DNA of 64,000 bases from Litsea cubeba (GCA_012931725.1 WHSA01000883.1:100742-164741); one strand, 5' to 3'; shown: positions 12,001-25,232, numbered from the stretch's first letter. Translations and numbers: made by a program. Notes: a model not told the origin generated them from the letters alone.

Positions 12001-15000
12001 AAAATAAAGCCAATGAGAAAAAATAAAGCCCCAAAAAAAATAAGGCCTGAGAAAAAATAAAGCCCCGAGAAAAAATAAAGCCCTCAGAAAAAATAAGGCC
12101 CTGAGAAAAAATGAAGCGCTCGAGCAAAAATAAAGCCCTGGGAAAAAATAAAGCCCTAGAGAAAAAATAAAGCCCTCAGAGAAAAAATAAGCCCTAGAGA
12201 AAAAATAAAGCCCTGAGAAAAAATAAAGCCCTCGAGAAAAAATATAGCCCTCGAGAAAAAATGAAGCCCCGAAAAAAAATAAAGCCCTTAGAAAAAATAA
12301 AGCCCCGAGAAAAAATAAAGCCCTCTAGAAAAAAAAGCCCTAAGAAAAAATAATGCCCTCGAGAAAAAATAAAGCCCTCGAGAAAAAATAAAGCCCCAAA
12401 AAAAATAAAGCCCTAAGAAAAATATAGCCCCGAGAAAAAATAAAGCCCTCAGAAAAAATAAGGCCCTGAGAAAAAATGAAGCCCTCGAGCAAAAATAAAG
12501 CCCTGGGAAAAAATAAAGCCCTAGAGAAAAAATAAAGCCCTCAGAGAAAAAATAAGCCCTAGAGAAAAAATAAAGCCCTAAGAAAAAATAAAGCCCTCGA
12601 GAAAAAATAAAGCCCACGAGAAAAAATAAAGCCCCGAAAAAAAATAAAGCCCTGAGAAAAAATAAAGCCCTAAGAAAAAATAAAGCCCTGGAAAAAAATA
12701 AAGCCCTGGGAAAAAATATAACCCTGTGAAAAAATAATGGCCTGAGAAAAAATAAAGCCCTTCAAAAAAATAAAGCCCTTGAGAAAAAATAAAGCCCTGA
12801 GAAAAAATAAAGCCCTGTAAAAAAATAAAGCCCTGGGAAAAAATAAAACCCTGAGAAAAAGTAAAGCCCTGAGAAAAAATAAAGCCCTAGGAAAAAATAA
12901 AGCCCTCGAGAAAAAATGAAGCCCTGAGAAAAAATAAAGCCCTCGAGAAAAAATAAAGCCCTTAAGAAAAAATAAAGCCCTAGAGAAAAAATAAAGCCCT
13001 CAGAAAAAAATAAAGACGTTGCGAAAAAATAAAGCCCTGAGAAAGAATAAAGCCCTAGAGAAAAAATAAAGCCCTAAGAAAAAAATAAAGCCCTTCAGAA
13101 AAATAAAGCCCTGAGAAAGACTAAAGTCCTGTAAAAAATAAAGCCCTGAGAAAAAATAAAGCCCTAAGAAAAAATAAAGCCATGGGGAAAAATAAAGCCC
13201 TCGAGAAAAAATAAAGCCCTGAGAAAAAATAAAGCCCTAGGAAAAAAATAAAGCCCTGAGAAAAAATAAAGCCCCGAGAAAAAATAAAACCCTCGGAAAA
13301 AATAAGGCCTTGAGAAAAAATGAAGCGCTCGAGCAAAAATAAAGCCCTGGGAAAAAATGAAGCCCTAGAGAAAAAATAAAGCCCTCAGAGAAAAATAAGC
13401 CCCAGAGAAAAAATAAAGCCCTAGAGAAAAAATAAAGCCCTGAGAAAAAATAAAGCCCTCGAGAAAAAATAAAGCCCTGAGAAAAAATATAGCCCTTGAG
13501 TAAAAATAAAGCCCTAAGAAAAAATAAAGCCGAGTAAAAAAATAAAGCCCTGGGAAAAAATATAACCCTGAGAAAAAAATAATGGTCAGAGAAAAAAATA
13601 AAGCCCGCAAAAAATAAAGCCCTTTTGAAAAAATAAAGCCCTGTAAAAAATAAAGCCCTGCGAAAAAATAAAGCCCTCGAGAAAAAATAAAGCCTTGAGA
13701 AAAAATAAAGCCCTCTAGAAAAAAAAGCCCTAAGAAAAAATAATGCCCTCGAGAAAAAATAAAGCCCTCGAGAAAAAATAAAGCCCCAAAAAAAAATAAA
13801 GCCCTGAGAAAAAATAAAGCCCCGAGAAAAAATAAAGCCCTCAGAAAAAATAAGGCCCTGAGAAAAAATGTAGCGCTCGAGCAAAAATAAAGCACTGGTA
13901 AAAAATAAAGCCCTAGAGAAAAAATAAAGCCCTCGGAGAAAAAATAAGCCCTAGAGAAAAAATAAAGCCCTGAGAAAAAAAAAGCCCACGAGAAAAAATA
14001 AAGCCCACGAGAAAAAATAAAGCCCCGAAAAAAAATAAAGCCCTGAGAAAAAATAAAGCCCCGAGAAAAAAGAAAGCCCTCAGAAAAAATAAGGCCTTGA
14101 GAAAAATGAAGCGCTCGAGCAAAAATAAAGCCCTGGGAAAAAATGAAGCCCTAGAGAAAAAATAAAGCCCTCAGAGAAAAAATAAGCCCCAGAGAAAAAA
14201 TAAAGCCCTAAAGAAAAAATAAAGCCCTGAGAAAAAAAAAACCCTCGAGAAAAAATAAAGCCCTGAGAAAAAATATAGCCCTTGAGTAAAAATAAAGCCC
14301 TAAGAAAAAATAAAGCCCTGTAAAAAATAAAGCCCTGGGAAAAATTATAACCCTATGAAAAAATAATGGCCTGAGCAAAAATAAAGCCCTTCAAAAAAAT
14401 AAAGCCCTTGAGAAAAAATAAAGCCTTGAGAAAAAATAAAGCCCTGCAAAAAAAGAAAGCCTTGGGAAAAAATAAAACCCTGAGAAAAAGTAAAGCCCTG
14501 AGAAAAAATAAAGCCCTGGGAAAAAATAAAGCCCTAGAGAAAAAATAAAGCCCTCAGAGAAAAAATAAGCCCCAGAGAAAAAATAAAGCCCTAGAGAAAA
14601 AATAAAGCCCTGAGAAAAAAAAACCCTCGAGAAAAAATAAAGCCCTGAGAAAAAATATAGCCCTTGAGTAAAAATAAAGCCCTAAGAAAAAATAAAGCCC
14701 TGCAAAAAAATAAAGCCCTGGGAAAAAATATAACCCTGTGAAAAATTAATGGCATGAGAAAAAATAAAGCCCTTCAAAAAATAAAGCCCTTGAGAAAAAA
14801 TAAAGCCCTGAGAAAAAATAAAGCCCTGTAAAAAAATAAAGCCCTGGGAAAAAATAAAACCCTAAGAAAAGTAAAGCCCTGAGAAAAAATAAAGCCCTGG
14901 GAAAAAATAAAGCCCTCGAGAAAAAATAAAGCCCTGAGAAAAAATAAAGCCCACGAGAAAAAATAAAGCCCTTAAGAAAAAATAAAGCCCTAGAGAAAAA

Positions 15001-16720
15001 ATAAAGCCCTCAGAAAAAATAAAGACGTTGCGAAAAAATAAAGCCCTGAGAAAGAATAAAGCCCTAGAGAAAAAATAAAGCCCTAAGAAAAAATAAAGCC
15101 CTTCAGAAAAAATAAAGCCCTGAGAAAGACTAAAGTCCTGTAAAAAATAAAGCCCTGAGAAAAAATAAAGCCCTAAGAAAAAATAAAGCCATGGGGAAAA
15201 ATAAAGCCCTCGAGAAAAAATAAAGCCCTGAGAAAAAATAAAGCCTCGAAAAAAAATAAAGCCCTGAGAAAAATAAAGCCCCGAAAAAAAATAAAACCCT
15301 CAGAAAAATAAGGCCTTGAGAAAAAAAGAAGCGCTCGAGCAAAAATAAAGCCCTGGGAAAAAATGAAGCCCTAGAGAAAAAATAAAGCCCTCAGAGAAAA
15401 AATAAGCCCCAGAGGAAAAATAAAGCCCTAGAGAAAAAATAAAGCCCTGAGAAAAAATAAAGCCCTCGAGAAAAAATAAAGCCCTGAGAAAAAAAATAGC
15501 CCTTGAGTAAAAATAAAGCCCTAAGAAAAAATAAAGCCCTGTAAAAAAATAAAGCCCTGGGAAAAAATATAACCCTGAGAAAAAATAATGGCCAGAGAAA
15601 AAATAAAGCCCGCAAAAAAATAAAGCCCTTGAGAAAAAATAAAGCCCTGTAAAAAAATAAAGCCCTGCGAAAAAATAAAGCCCTCGAGAAAAAATAAAGC
15701 CTTGAGAAAAAATAAAGCCCTCTAGAAAAAAAAGCCCTAAGAAAAAATAAAGCCCTCGAGAAAAAATAAAGCCCCAAAAAAAATAAAGCCCTGAGAAAAA
15801 ATAAAGCCCCGAGAAAAAATAAAGCCCTCAGAAAAAATAAGGCCCTGAGAAAAAATGAAGCGCTCGAGCAAAAATAAAGCCCTGGGAAAAAATAAAGCCC
15901 TAGAGAAAAAATAAAGCCCTCAGAGAAAAAATAAGCCCTAGAGAAAAAATAAAGCCCTGAGAAAAAATAAAGCCCTCGAGAAAAATAAAGCCCACGAGAA
16001 AAAATAAAGCCCCGAAAAAAATAAAGCCCTGAGAAAAAATAAAGCCCCGAGAAAAAAGAAAGCCCTCAGAAAAAATAAGGCCTTGAGAAAAATGAAGCGC
16101 TCGTGCAAAAATAAAGCCCTGGGAAAAAATGAAGCCCTAGAGAAAAATAAAGCCCTCAGAGAAAAAATAAGCCCCAAAGAAAAAATAAAGCCCAAGAGAA
16201 AAAATAAAGCCCTGAGAAAAAACCCTCGAGAAAAAATAAATCCCAGAGAAAAAATATAGCCCTTGAGTAAAAATAAAGCCCTAAGAAAAAATAAAGGCCC
16301 TGCAAAAAAATAAAGCCCTGGGAAAAATTATAACCCTGTGAAAAAATAATGGCTTGAGAAAAAATGAAGCCCTTCAAAAAAATAAAGCCCTTGAGAAAAA
16401 ATAAAGCCCTGAAAAAAAATAAAGCCCTGTAAAAAAATAAAGCCTTGGGAAAAAATAAAACCCTGAGAAAAAGTAAAGCCCTGAGAAAAAATAAAGCCCT
16501 GGGAAAAAATAAAGCCCTTGAGAAAAAATAAAGCCCTCAGAGAAAAAATAAGCCCTAGAGAAAAAATAAATCCCTGAGAAAAAATAAAGCACTCGAGAAA
16601 AAATAAAGCCCTCGAGAAAAAATAAAGCCCCGAAAAAAATAAAGCCCTAAAAAAAATAAAGCCCCGAGAAAAAAATAAAGCCCTCAGAAAAAATAAGGCC
16701 TTGAGAAAAAATGAAGCGCT
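9100..16720. repeat. Higher-order repeat, copy 1 (about 7.6 kb)
   Basis: This block holds a class A part followed by a class B part. It recurs in the same order from about 16720. Rare markers pair up: TTAGAATTAATAAAG at 9261 and 16870 (offset 7609); AAATAAACCACTAAG near 9370 and 16983; CCCGCGAG at 10930 and 18651 (offset 7721); CTGGGGAAAAATAAAG at 11607 and 19347 (offset 7740); then AATAATGCCCTCGAG near 11980 and 19690. Offsets drift by about 130 bp because of unit gains and losses. The ends are approximate, being placed where class B switches abruptly to class A near 16720. Confidence 0.75.
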
Positions 16721-19700
16721 CGAGAAAAAATAAAGCTCTGAGAAAATATAAAGCCCTTGAGAAAGAAAAAATAAATTGCTGAGAAAAAATAAAGCCCTGA
16801 GAAAATAGAAAGCCCTGAGAAAAAATAAAGCCCTGAGAAAAAATAAATCCCTGAGAAAAAATAAAGCCCTTAGAATTAATAAAGCCCTTGAGAACTGAGA
16901 AAAAATAAAGCCCTTGAGATAAAATAAAGCCCTGATAAAAAATAAAGCCCTTGAGAAAAAAAAAATAAAGCCCTCGATAGAAAATAAACCACTAAGAAAA
17001 AATAAAGCTCTCGAGAAAAAATAAAGCCCTGAGAAAAAATAAAGCCCCTGAGAAAAAATAAAGCCCTTGAGAAAGAAAAAAGAAAGCCCTCGAGAAAAAA
17101 TAAAGCCCTGAGAAAAAATAAAGCCCTTGAGAAAAATGAAGCCCTGAGAAAAAATAATGCCCTGAGAAAATATAAAGCCCTCAAGAAAAAATAAAGCCCT
17201 GAGAAAATATAAAGCCCAGAGAAAAAAATAAAGCCCTGAGAGAAAATAAAGACCTTGAGAAAGAAAAAATAAAGCCCTGAGAAAAATAAAGCCCACGAGC
17301 AAAAAATAAAGCCCTGAGAAAAAATAAAGCCTTGAGAAAAAATAAAGCCCAGAGAAAAAATAAATCCCTGAGAAAATATAAAGCCCTTGAGAAAAAATAA
17401 AGCCCTGAGAAAAAATAATGCCGTGAGAAAATATAAAGCCCTAAGAAAAATAAATGCCCTTGAGAAAGAAAGAATAAAGGCCACGAAAATAAATAAAGCT
17501 CTGAGAAAAAATATAGCCCTCGAGAAAAAATAAAGCGCTGAGAAAAAACAAAGCCCTTGAGAAAAATAAAGCCTTAAAAAAATATAAAGCCCTGAGAAAA
17601 AATAAAGCCCTTGAGAAAGAAAAAATAAAGGCCTCGAGAAAAAATAAAGCCCTAAGATAAAATAAAGCCCTCGAGAGAAAATAAACCCCTGAGAAAAAAT
17701 AAAGTCCCTGAGAAAAAATAAAGCCCTGAGAAAAAATAAAGCCCTTGAGAAAGAAAAAAGAAAGCCCTAGGAAAAAATAAAGCCCTAGAGAAAAAATAAA
17801 GCCCTCAGAGAAAAAATAAGCCCTAGAGAAAAAATAAAGGCCTGATAAAAAATAAAGCCCTCGAGAAAAAATAAAGCCCTGAGAAAATATAAAGCCCAGA
17901 GAAAAAATAAAGCCCTGAGAAAAAATAAAGACCTTGAGAAAGAAAAAATAAAGCTCTGAGAAAAATAAAGCCCTGAGAAATAATAAAGCCCTAAGAAATA
18001 ATAAAACCCTGAGAAAAAATAAAGCCCTTGAGAAAAAATAAAGCCCTGAGAAAAAATAAAGCCCTTGAGAAAGAAAAAAGAAAGCCCTCGAGAAAAAATA
18101 AAGCCCTGAGAAAAAATAAAGCCCTGAGAAAATATAAAGCCCTCGAGAAAAAATAAAGCCCTGAGAAAAAATAAAGCCCTTGAGAAAAAAGAAAGCCCTA
18201 AGAAAAAATAAAGCCCTTGAGAGAAAAATAATGCTCTGAGAAAAAATAAAGCCCTTGAGAAAGAAAAAAGAAAGCCCTCGAGAAAAAATAAAGCCCTGAG
18301 AAAAAATAACGCCCTTGAGAAAAAATAAAGCCCTAAGAAAAAATAAAGCCCTTGAGAAAGAAAACAGAAAGCCCTCGAGAAAAAATAAAGCCCTGATAAA
18401 AAATAAGGCCCTTGAGAAAAAACTAAAGGCCTGAGAAAAAATAAAGCCCTGAGAAAATATAAAGCCCTCGAGAAAAAATGAGCCCTGAGAAAAATAAAGC
18501 CCTTGAGAAAAAATAAAGCCCTGAGAAAAAATAAAGCCCTTGAGAAAAAATAAAGCCTTAAGAAAATATAAAGCCCTGAGAAAAAATAAAGCCCTTGATA
18601 AAGAAAAAATAAAGCCCTCGAGTAAAATAAAGCCCTAAGAAAAAATGAAGCCCGCGAGAAAAAATAAAGCCCTGAGAAAAAATGAAGCCCCTCGAAAAAA
18701 ATAAAGCGCTGAGAAAAAATAAAGCCCTGAGAAAAAATAAAGCCGTCAGAAATAATAAATCCCTGAGAAAAAATAAAGCCCTGAGAAAATATAACGCCCT
18801 CGAGAAAAATTAAAGCCCTGAGAAAAAATAAAGCCCTTGAGAAAAAATAAAGCCCTGAGAAAAAATAAAGCCCTTGAGAAAAAATAAAGCCCTAAGAAAA
18901 TATATAGCCCTGATAAAAAATAAAGCCTTTGAGAAAGAAAAAATAAAGCCCTTGAGAAAAAATAAAGCACTAAGAAAAAATAAAGCCCTCGAGAAAAAAT
19001 AAAGCCCTGAGAAAAAATAAAGCCCATGAGAAAAAATAAAGCCCTGAGAAAAAATAAAGCCCTTGAGAAAGAAAAACGAAACCCCTCGAAAAAAAATAAA
19101 GCCCTGAGAAAAAATAAAGCACTTGAGAAAAAATAAAGCCCTGAGAAAAAATAAAGCCCAGGGAAAATATAAAGCCCTCGGGAAAAAATAAAGCCCTGAG
19201 AAAAAATAAATCCCAGAGAAAAAATAAAGCCCTGAGAAAAAATAAAGACCTTAAGAAAGAAAAAATAAAGCCCTGAGAAAAAATAAAGCCCGCGAGCAAA
19301 AAATAAAGCCCGGAGAAAAAATAAAGCCTTGAGAAAAAATAAAGCGCTGGGGAAAAATAAAGATCTGAGAAAATATAAAGCCCTGAGAAAAAATAATGCC
19401 CTGAGAAAATATAAAGCCCTGAGAAAAAATAAAGCCGTTGAGAAAGAAAAATTAAAGGCCTCGAAAAGAAATAAAGCCCTGAGAAAAAATAAAGCCCTCG
19501 AAAAAAAAATTAAAGCCCTGAGAAAATAGAAAGCCCTGAGAAAAAATAAAGCCGTCAGAAATAATAAATCCCTGAGAAAAAATAAATCCCTGAGAAAAAA
19601 TAAAGCCCTTAGAAATAATAAATCCCTGAGAAAAAATAAAGCCCTCGAGAAAAAATAAAGCCCTGAGAAAAAATAAAGCCCTAAGAAACAATAATGCCCT

Positions 19701-22700
19701 CGAGAAAAAATAAAGCCCTCCAGTAAAAATAAAGCCCCCCAAAAAAATAAAGCCCTGAGAAAAAATATAGCCCCGAGAAAAAATAAAGCCCTCAGAAAAA
19801 ATAAGGCCCTGAGAAAAAATGAAGCGCTCGATCAAAAATAAAGCCCTGGGAAAAAATAAAGCCCTCAGAGAAAAAATAAGCCCTAGAGAAAAAATAAAGC
19901 CCTGAGAAAAAATAAAGCCCACGACAAAAAATAAAGCCCCGAAAAAAAATAAAGCCCTGAGAAAAAATAAAGCCCCGAGAAAAAATAAAGCCCTCAGAAA
20001 AAATAAGGCCTTGAGAAAAAATGAAGTGCTCGAGCAAAAATAAAGCCCTGGGAAAAAATGAAGCCCTAGAGAAAAAATAAAGCCCTCAGAGAAAAAATAA
20101 GCCCCAGAGCAAAAATAAAGCCCTAGAGAAAAAATAAAGCCCTGAGAAAAAATAAAGCCCTCGAGAAAAAATAAAGCCCTGAGAAAAAATATAGCCCTTG
20201 AGTAAAAATAATGCCCTAAGAAAAAATATAGCCCTGTAAAAAAATAGAGCCCTGGGAAAAAATATAACCCTGAGAAAAAATAATGGCCTGAGAAAAAATA
20301 AAGCCCGTAAGAAAATAAAGCCCTTGGAAAAAATAAAGCCCTGAGAAAAAATAAAGCCCTGTAAAAAAATAAAGCTCTGGGAAAAAATAAAGCCCTCGAG
20401 AAAAAATAAAGCCCTGAGAAAAAATAAACCCCTTTAGAAAAAAAAAGCCCTAAGAAAAAATAATGCCCTCGAGAAAAAATAAAGCCCTCGAGAAAAAATA
20501 AAGCCCCAAAAAAAAATATTGCCCTGAGAAAAAATATAGCCCCGAGAAAAAATAAAGCCCTCAGAAAAATAAGGCCCTGAGAAAAAATGAAGCGCTCGAG
20601 CAAAAATAAAGCCCTGGGAAAAAATAAAGCCCTAGAGAAAAAATAAAGCCCTCAGAGAAAAAATAAGCCCTAAAGAAAAAATAAAGCCCGGAGAAAAAAT
20701 AAAGCCCTCGAGAAAAAATAAAGCCCTCGAGAAAAAATAAAGCCCCGAAAAAAAATAAAGCCCTGAGAAAAAATAAAGCCCCGAGAAAAAATAAAGCCCT
20801 CGGAAAAAATAAGGCCTTGAGAAAACTGAAGCGCTCGAGCGAAAATAAAGCCCTGGGAAAAATGAAGCCCTAGAGAAAAAATAAAGCCCTCAGAGAAAAA
20901 ATAAGCCCCCGAGAAAAACTAAAGCCCTAGAGAAAAAATAAAGCCCTGAGAAAAAAAAAGCCCTCGAGAAAAAATAAAGCCCTGAGAAAAAATAAAGCCC
21001 TAAGAAAAAATAAGGCCCTTGAGTAAAAATAAAGCCCTAAGAAAAAATAAAGCCCTGTAAAAAAATAAAGCCCTGGGAAAAAATATAACCCTGAGAAAAA
21101 ATAATGGACTGAGAAAAAATAAAGCCCGTAAGAAAATAAAGCCCTTGGAAAAAATAAAGCCCTGGGAAAAAATAAAGCCCTGTAAAACAATAAAGCTCTG
21201 GGAAAAAAATAAAGCCCTCGAGAAAAAATAAAGCCCTGAGAAAAAATATACCCCTTTAGAAAAAAAATAGCCCTAAGAAAAAATAATGCCCTCGAGAAAA
21301 AATAAAGCCCCAAAAAAAAATATTGCCCTGAGAAAAAATATAGCCCCGAGAAAAAATAAAGCCCTCAGAAAAATAAGGCCCTGAGAAAAAATGAAGCGCT
21401 CGAGCAAAAATAAAGCCCTGGGAAAAAATAAAGCCCTAGAGAAAAAATAAAGCCCTCAGAGAAAAAATAAGCCCTAGAGAAAAAATAAAGCCCGGAGAAA
21501 AAATAAAGCCCTCGAGAAAAAATAAAGCCCCGAAAAAAAATAAAGCCCTGAGAAAAAATAAAGCCCCGAGAAAAAATAAAGCCCTCAGAAAAAATAAGGC
21601 CTTGAGAAAACTGAAGCGCTCGAGCAAAAATAAAGCCCTGGGAAAAATGAAGCCCTAGAGAAAAAATAAAGCCCTCAGAGAAAAAATAAGCCCCAGGGAA
21701 AAAATAAAGCCCTAGAGAAAAAATAAAGCCCTGAGAAAAAAAAAAGCCCTCGAGAAAAAATAAAGCCCTGAGAAAAAATATTGCCCTTGAGTAAAAATAA
21801 AGCCCTAAGAAAAAATAAAGCCCTGTAAAAAAATAAAGCCCTGGGAAAAAATATAACCCTGAGAAAAAATAAAGCCCTGTAAAAAAATAAAGCCCTGGGA
21901 AAAATAAAACCCTGAGAAAAAGTAAAGCCCTGAGAAAAAATAAAGCCCTGGGAAAAAATAAAGCCCTCGAGAAAAAACTATAGCCCTTAAGAAAAAATAA
22001 AGCACTGAGAAAAAATAAAGCCCTAGAGAAAAAATAAAGCCCTCAGAAAAAATAAAGACCTTGCGAAAAAGTAAAGCCCTGAGAAAGAATAAAGCCCTAG
22101 AGAAAAAATAAAGCCCTAAGAAAAAATGAAGCCCTTGAGAAAAAATAAAGCCCTGAGAAAGACTAAAGCCCTGTAAAAAAATAAAGCCCTGAGAAAAAAT
22201 AAAACCCTGAGAAAAAATAAAGCCATGGGAAAAAATAAAGCCCTCGAGAAAAAATAAAGCCCTGAGAAAAAATAAAGCCTTGAGAGAAAATAATGCCCTT
22301 GATAAAAAATAAAGCCCTGAGAAAAAATAAAGCCCTAAGAAAAAATAAAGCCCTTGAGAAAAAATAAAGCCCTGAGAAAGAATAAAGCCCTATAAAAAAA
22401 TAAAGCCCTGAGAAAAAATAAAGCCCGGGGAAAAAATAAATCCCTTGAGAAATAATAAAGCCCTGAGAAAAAATAAAGCCTCGAGAGAAAGTAAAGCCCT
22501 TAAGAAAAACTTAAGCCCTGAGAAAAAATAAAGCCCTTGAGAAATAAAAAATAAAGCCCTAGAGAAAAAATAAAGCCCTGAGAAAAAATAATGCCCCTGA
22601 GAAAAAATAAAGCCCTGAGAAAAAATAAAGTCCTTAGAAAAATAAAGCCCTGAGAAAAAATAAAGCCCTGAGAAAAAATAAAGCCCTCGAGAGAAAATAA

Positions 22701-23611
22701 AGCCCCTGAGAAAAAATAAAGCCCCTGAGAAAAAATAAAGCCCTGAGAAAAAATAAAGCCCTTGAGAAAAAATAAAGCCCTGAGAAAAAATAAAGCCCAG
22801 GGAAAATATAAAGCCCTCGGGAAAAAATAAAGCCCTGAGAAAAATAAATCCCGGAGAAAAAATAAAGCCCTGAGAAAAAAAAAGAACCTTGAGAAAGAAA
22901 AAATAAAGCCCTGAGAAAAAAAAAAGCCCTGAGAAAAAATAAAGCCCTGAGAAAATATAAACCCCTGAGAAAAAATAATGCCCTGAGAAAATATAAAGCC
23001 CTGAGAAAAAATAAAGCCGTTGAGAAAGAAAAAATAAAGGCCTCGAAAAGAAATAAAGACCCGAGAAAAAATAAAGCCCTCGAAAAAAATAAAGCGCTGA
23101 GAAAAAATAAAGCCCTAAGAAAAATAAAGCCCTGAGAAAAAATAAAGCCCTGAGAAAAAATAAAGCCCTCGAGAGAAAATAAAGCCCTTGAGAAAAAATA
23201 AAGCCCTGAGAAAAAATAAAGCCCTTGAGAAAAAATAAAGCCTTGAGAAAATATAAAGCCCTTAGAAAAAATAAAGTCCTTGAGAAAGAAAAAATAAAGC
23301 CCTCGAGAAAAAATAAAGCCCTAGAGAAAAAATAAAGCCCTCAGAGAAAAAATAAGCCCTAGAGAAAAAATAAAGCCCTGAGAAAAAATTAAGCCCTCGA
23401 GAAAAAATAAAGCCCCGAGAAAAATTATAGCCCTTGAGTAAAAATAAAGCCCTAAGAAAAAATAAAGCCCTGTAAAAAAATAAAGCCCTGGGAAAAAATA
23501 CAATCCTGAGAAAAAATAATGGCCTGAGAAAAAATAAAGCCCTGCAAAAAAATAAAGCCCTTGAGAAAAAATAAAGCCCTGAGAAAAAATAAAGCCCTGT
23601 AAAAAAATAAA
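16721..23611. repeat. Higher-order repeat, copy 2 (interrupted by gypsy insertion)
   Basis: Second copy of the class A plus class B block that starts near 9100. Marker order is preserved through at least 21600. After about 22100 the units become more mixed. The block is cut at 23611 by the gypsy element, and satellite sequence resumes at 53405 with CTGGGAAAAAATAG and AAAAAGTAAAGCCC units resembling those near 12840. A copy of the 23280-23470 segment is also recognisable near 54530-54690. Confidence 0.65.
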
Positions 23612-23616
23612 GACCT
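23612..23616. repeat. Target site duplication GACCT (left)
   Basis: GACCT immediately precedes the TGTTGACACC start of the gypsy 5' LTR. It is repeated exactly at 53400-53404 after the 3' LTR. AAAGACCT is a normal satellite variant, so the insertion target was the satellite itself. Confidence 0.95.
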
Positions 23617-24348
23617 TGTTGACACCAAAAATGTCACTTTGCCTCATCAAGATCCAAAGAGCTACATGAAGTCGCAACCTGCCATAAATAGGCAATGCTG
23701 CTTCCAAAAATCAAATCTTGTCAGAATCAAACAAAAACTGCAAGATTCTTCCAGACAGCCAAAAGAGGAGTACACAAGAAGTTTCGGGCCATTTCAAAAT
23801 CATTTGGCCTAACTTCGCTTCTCCGACAGCCAAAAAGGAGCTCTCGGCGACAAAAGCTCTCCGGGACCATGGTTTCCAAGACAGAACCTATGGATCATCT
23901 TAAAATGACTCCAATAGGTTCCCTGTCAAATTTCAAGTCAATCGGACATCGGTTGACCACACATCAAACCGCGACATCTTCATCGCGACAAAAAGCAAGT
24001 CTACAGGTGATAGGACCCCAAACGGCTTCGAAACTCAAACAAAAGCCTATGGTTGGTCTTATTTATTGCTCAGGAGGCTTCACACCAAATTTCAGGTCAT
24101 TCCGACATCGTTTGACCCAGTTTCAGCTTCTGACGGAAAATCGGCAGCTCTGCGCGACAAAGTCTTCGGCTTTCTCAGGAAATTGGAAACTTTGCAAAAT
24201 AAAATGCAAGGATTCTCATCAGGTTTCCTACAAAGAAATCAGGCCAATAAATGGTCAAAATGTCAAGGAAAAGTACAGAAGAAAAAAGAATCGAAAAACA
24301 GCAAAAACGGACGCAAAACGGGACACGAAAGGGAGAAAACCCCCCCCA

Positions 24349-24407
24349 GGGTCGCAGGCCCCTGCGACCCTGGGCCAGGGTCGCCGGCGACCTTGGACCC
24401 CGGGGTC
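24349..24407. other. GC-rich cluster of inverted repeats in U3
   Basis: Three adjacent symmetric elements lie in an otherwise moderate-GC LTR. The first has perfect 10 bp arms GGGTCGCAGG/CCTGCGACCC with a 2 nt loop (24349-24370). The second is the 14 bp palindrome GGTCGCCGGCGACC (24379-24392). The third is GACCCCGGGGTC (24396-24407). The motif GGTCGC recurs across them. The 3' LTR keeps them, with one change in the first arm. They lie about 680 bp upstream of the TATA box, and their role is unknown. Confidence 0.8.
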
Positions 24408-25071
24408 GCCGGGAAAGCCCCGGAAACCCCGGTTTTCGCCGTTTTTTCGCGATTCGAAAGGCCCAGCCTCTGGTACTTTCCAAAATTCATGCTTTTGAGA
24501 GACCAAGTCCTCTGACATCCGTCCAAAACACGGGTAAATCATCAAGAGTATCGAAGACAGTATTGATCGCTACCCGGTCAACCAAAAAAAGTGTGCTTTC
24601 CACCCGACCGATCGAGAAATCGACAGGACAGATGGCACCGACCCGCTGTTGGCAACAAACACCTGAAATTACATGATCATCTGATGTCAATCTACATGAA
24701 GATCTATCGATGATCATCGACAGAAGAATTCCAAAAGACGTGGCATGGCCCGCGACTCTTCAGCTGCTCGGCGACCACTTAATGCGATTAATTGACTAGC
24801 TTTATTACAGTCATTAATCCATTTCTTTGGACGGCCCAATCAGAAGCAAGCATTCGGGAGTTACAAGTCAAGAGATTCATGGCATTTAACCCATGAAACT
24901 CCTCCCATCATGGCGATTAAAGGCGATTAAATGCCCTCAATCTCCTCCGGCCAATCAGAAGCCAAGAAAAAGGAGTTACAAAATAAACAATTCAATTTTG
25001 TAACTCCTCCCATTATGCGGCTTAATGACAATAAAAGCCTATAAACCCACCTAAAAGGCTACCTAAAAGCC

Positions 25072-25080
25072 TATAAATAG
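25072..25080 (+). promoter_or_regulatory. Gypsy LTR TATA box
   Basis: TATAAATAG lies in the context AAGCCTATAAATAGGAGG and is preserved at 52546-52554 in the 3' LTR. Transcription would be expected to start about 25-35 bp downstream, near 25105, dividing U3 from R. The start is inferred, not seen. Confidence 0.8.
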
Positions 25081-25232
25081 GAGGGCTCTCCAAGAAGAAA
25101 GGACATCACAGAAAATCAGAAAAACATCAGAGAAAAAAGCACAAGCACACAGACAGAAATCCAGAGAAAGGAAAAAGAGAGAAAACTCTGCGGAAGTTCT
25201 ACACCGGCCACCGCAACAAGGTGACAAAAGTC

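Larger units (their letters stand above)
1..23611. repeat. A-rich satellite array, 18-19 bp unit (left part)
   Basis: Roughly 1,300 tandem copies of a unit close to CCCTGAGAAAAAATAAAG (18 bp), with 19 bp variants carrying CCCTTGAG or CCCTCGAG. Longer variants contain GAGAAAGAAAAAATAAAG. The strand is strongly asymmetric: the + strand is A/G-rich and the - strand T/C-rich. Two variant classes are visible. Class A fills about 1-11950 and 16730-19680 and is rich in GAGAAAGAAAA units and ATATATAGCC markers. Class B fills about 11950-16730 and 19680-22100 and is rich in CCCCGAG, CCCTCAGAG, GCGCTCGAGC and CCCTGGG units. Every typical unit carries AATAAA on the + strand. No real gene was found in it. 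The long - strand reading frames are by-products of a period divisible by three and a stop-free unit. The array continues at 53405 after a retrotransposon insertion. Confidence 0.97.

Noticed and set aside
1..23611. CRISPR array or telomere-like repeat
   Set aside because: Units are head-to-tail without unique spacers, and the motif is not a plant telomere repeat (TTTAGGG).
23695..24498. 267-codon + strand frame in the 5' LTR (repeated at 51168-51971)
   Set aside because: It lies in U3 upstream of the TATA box, is present in both LTRs, contains internal degenerate DNA repeats and has no recognisable domain. LTR identity alone explains its conservation.
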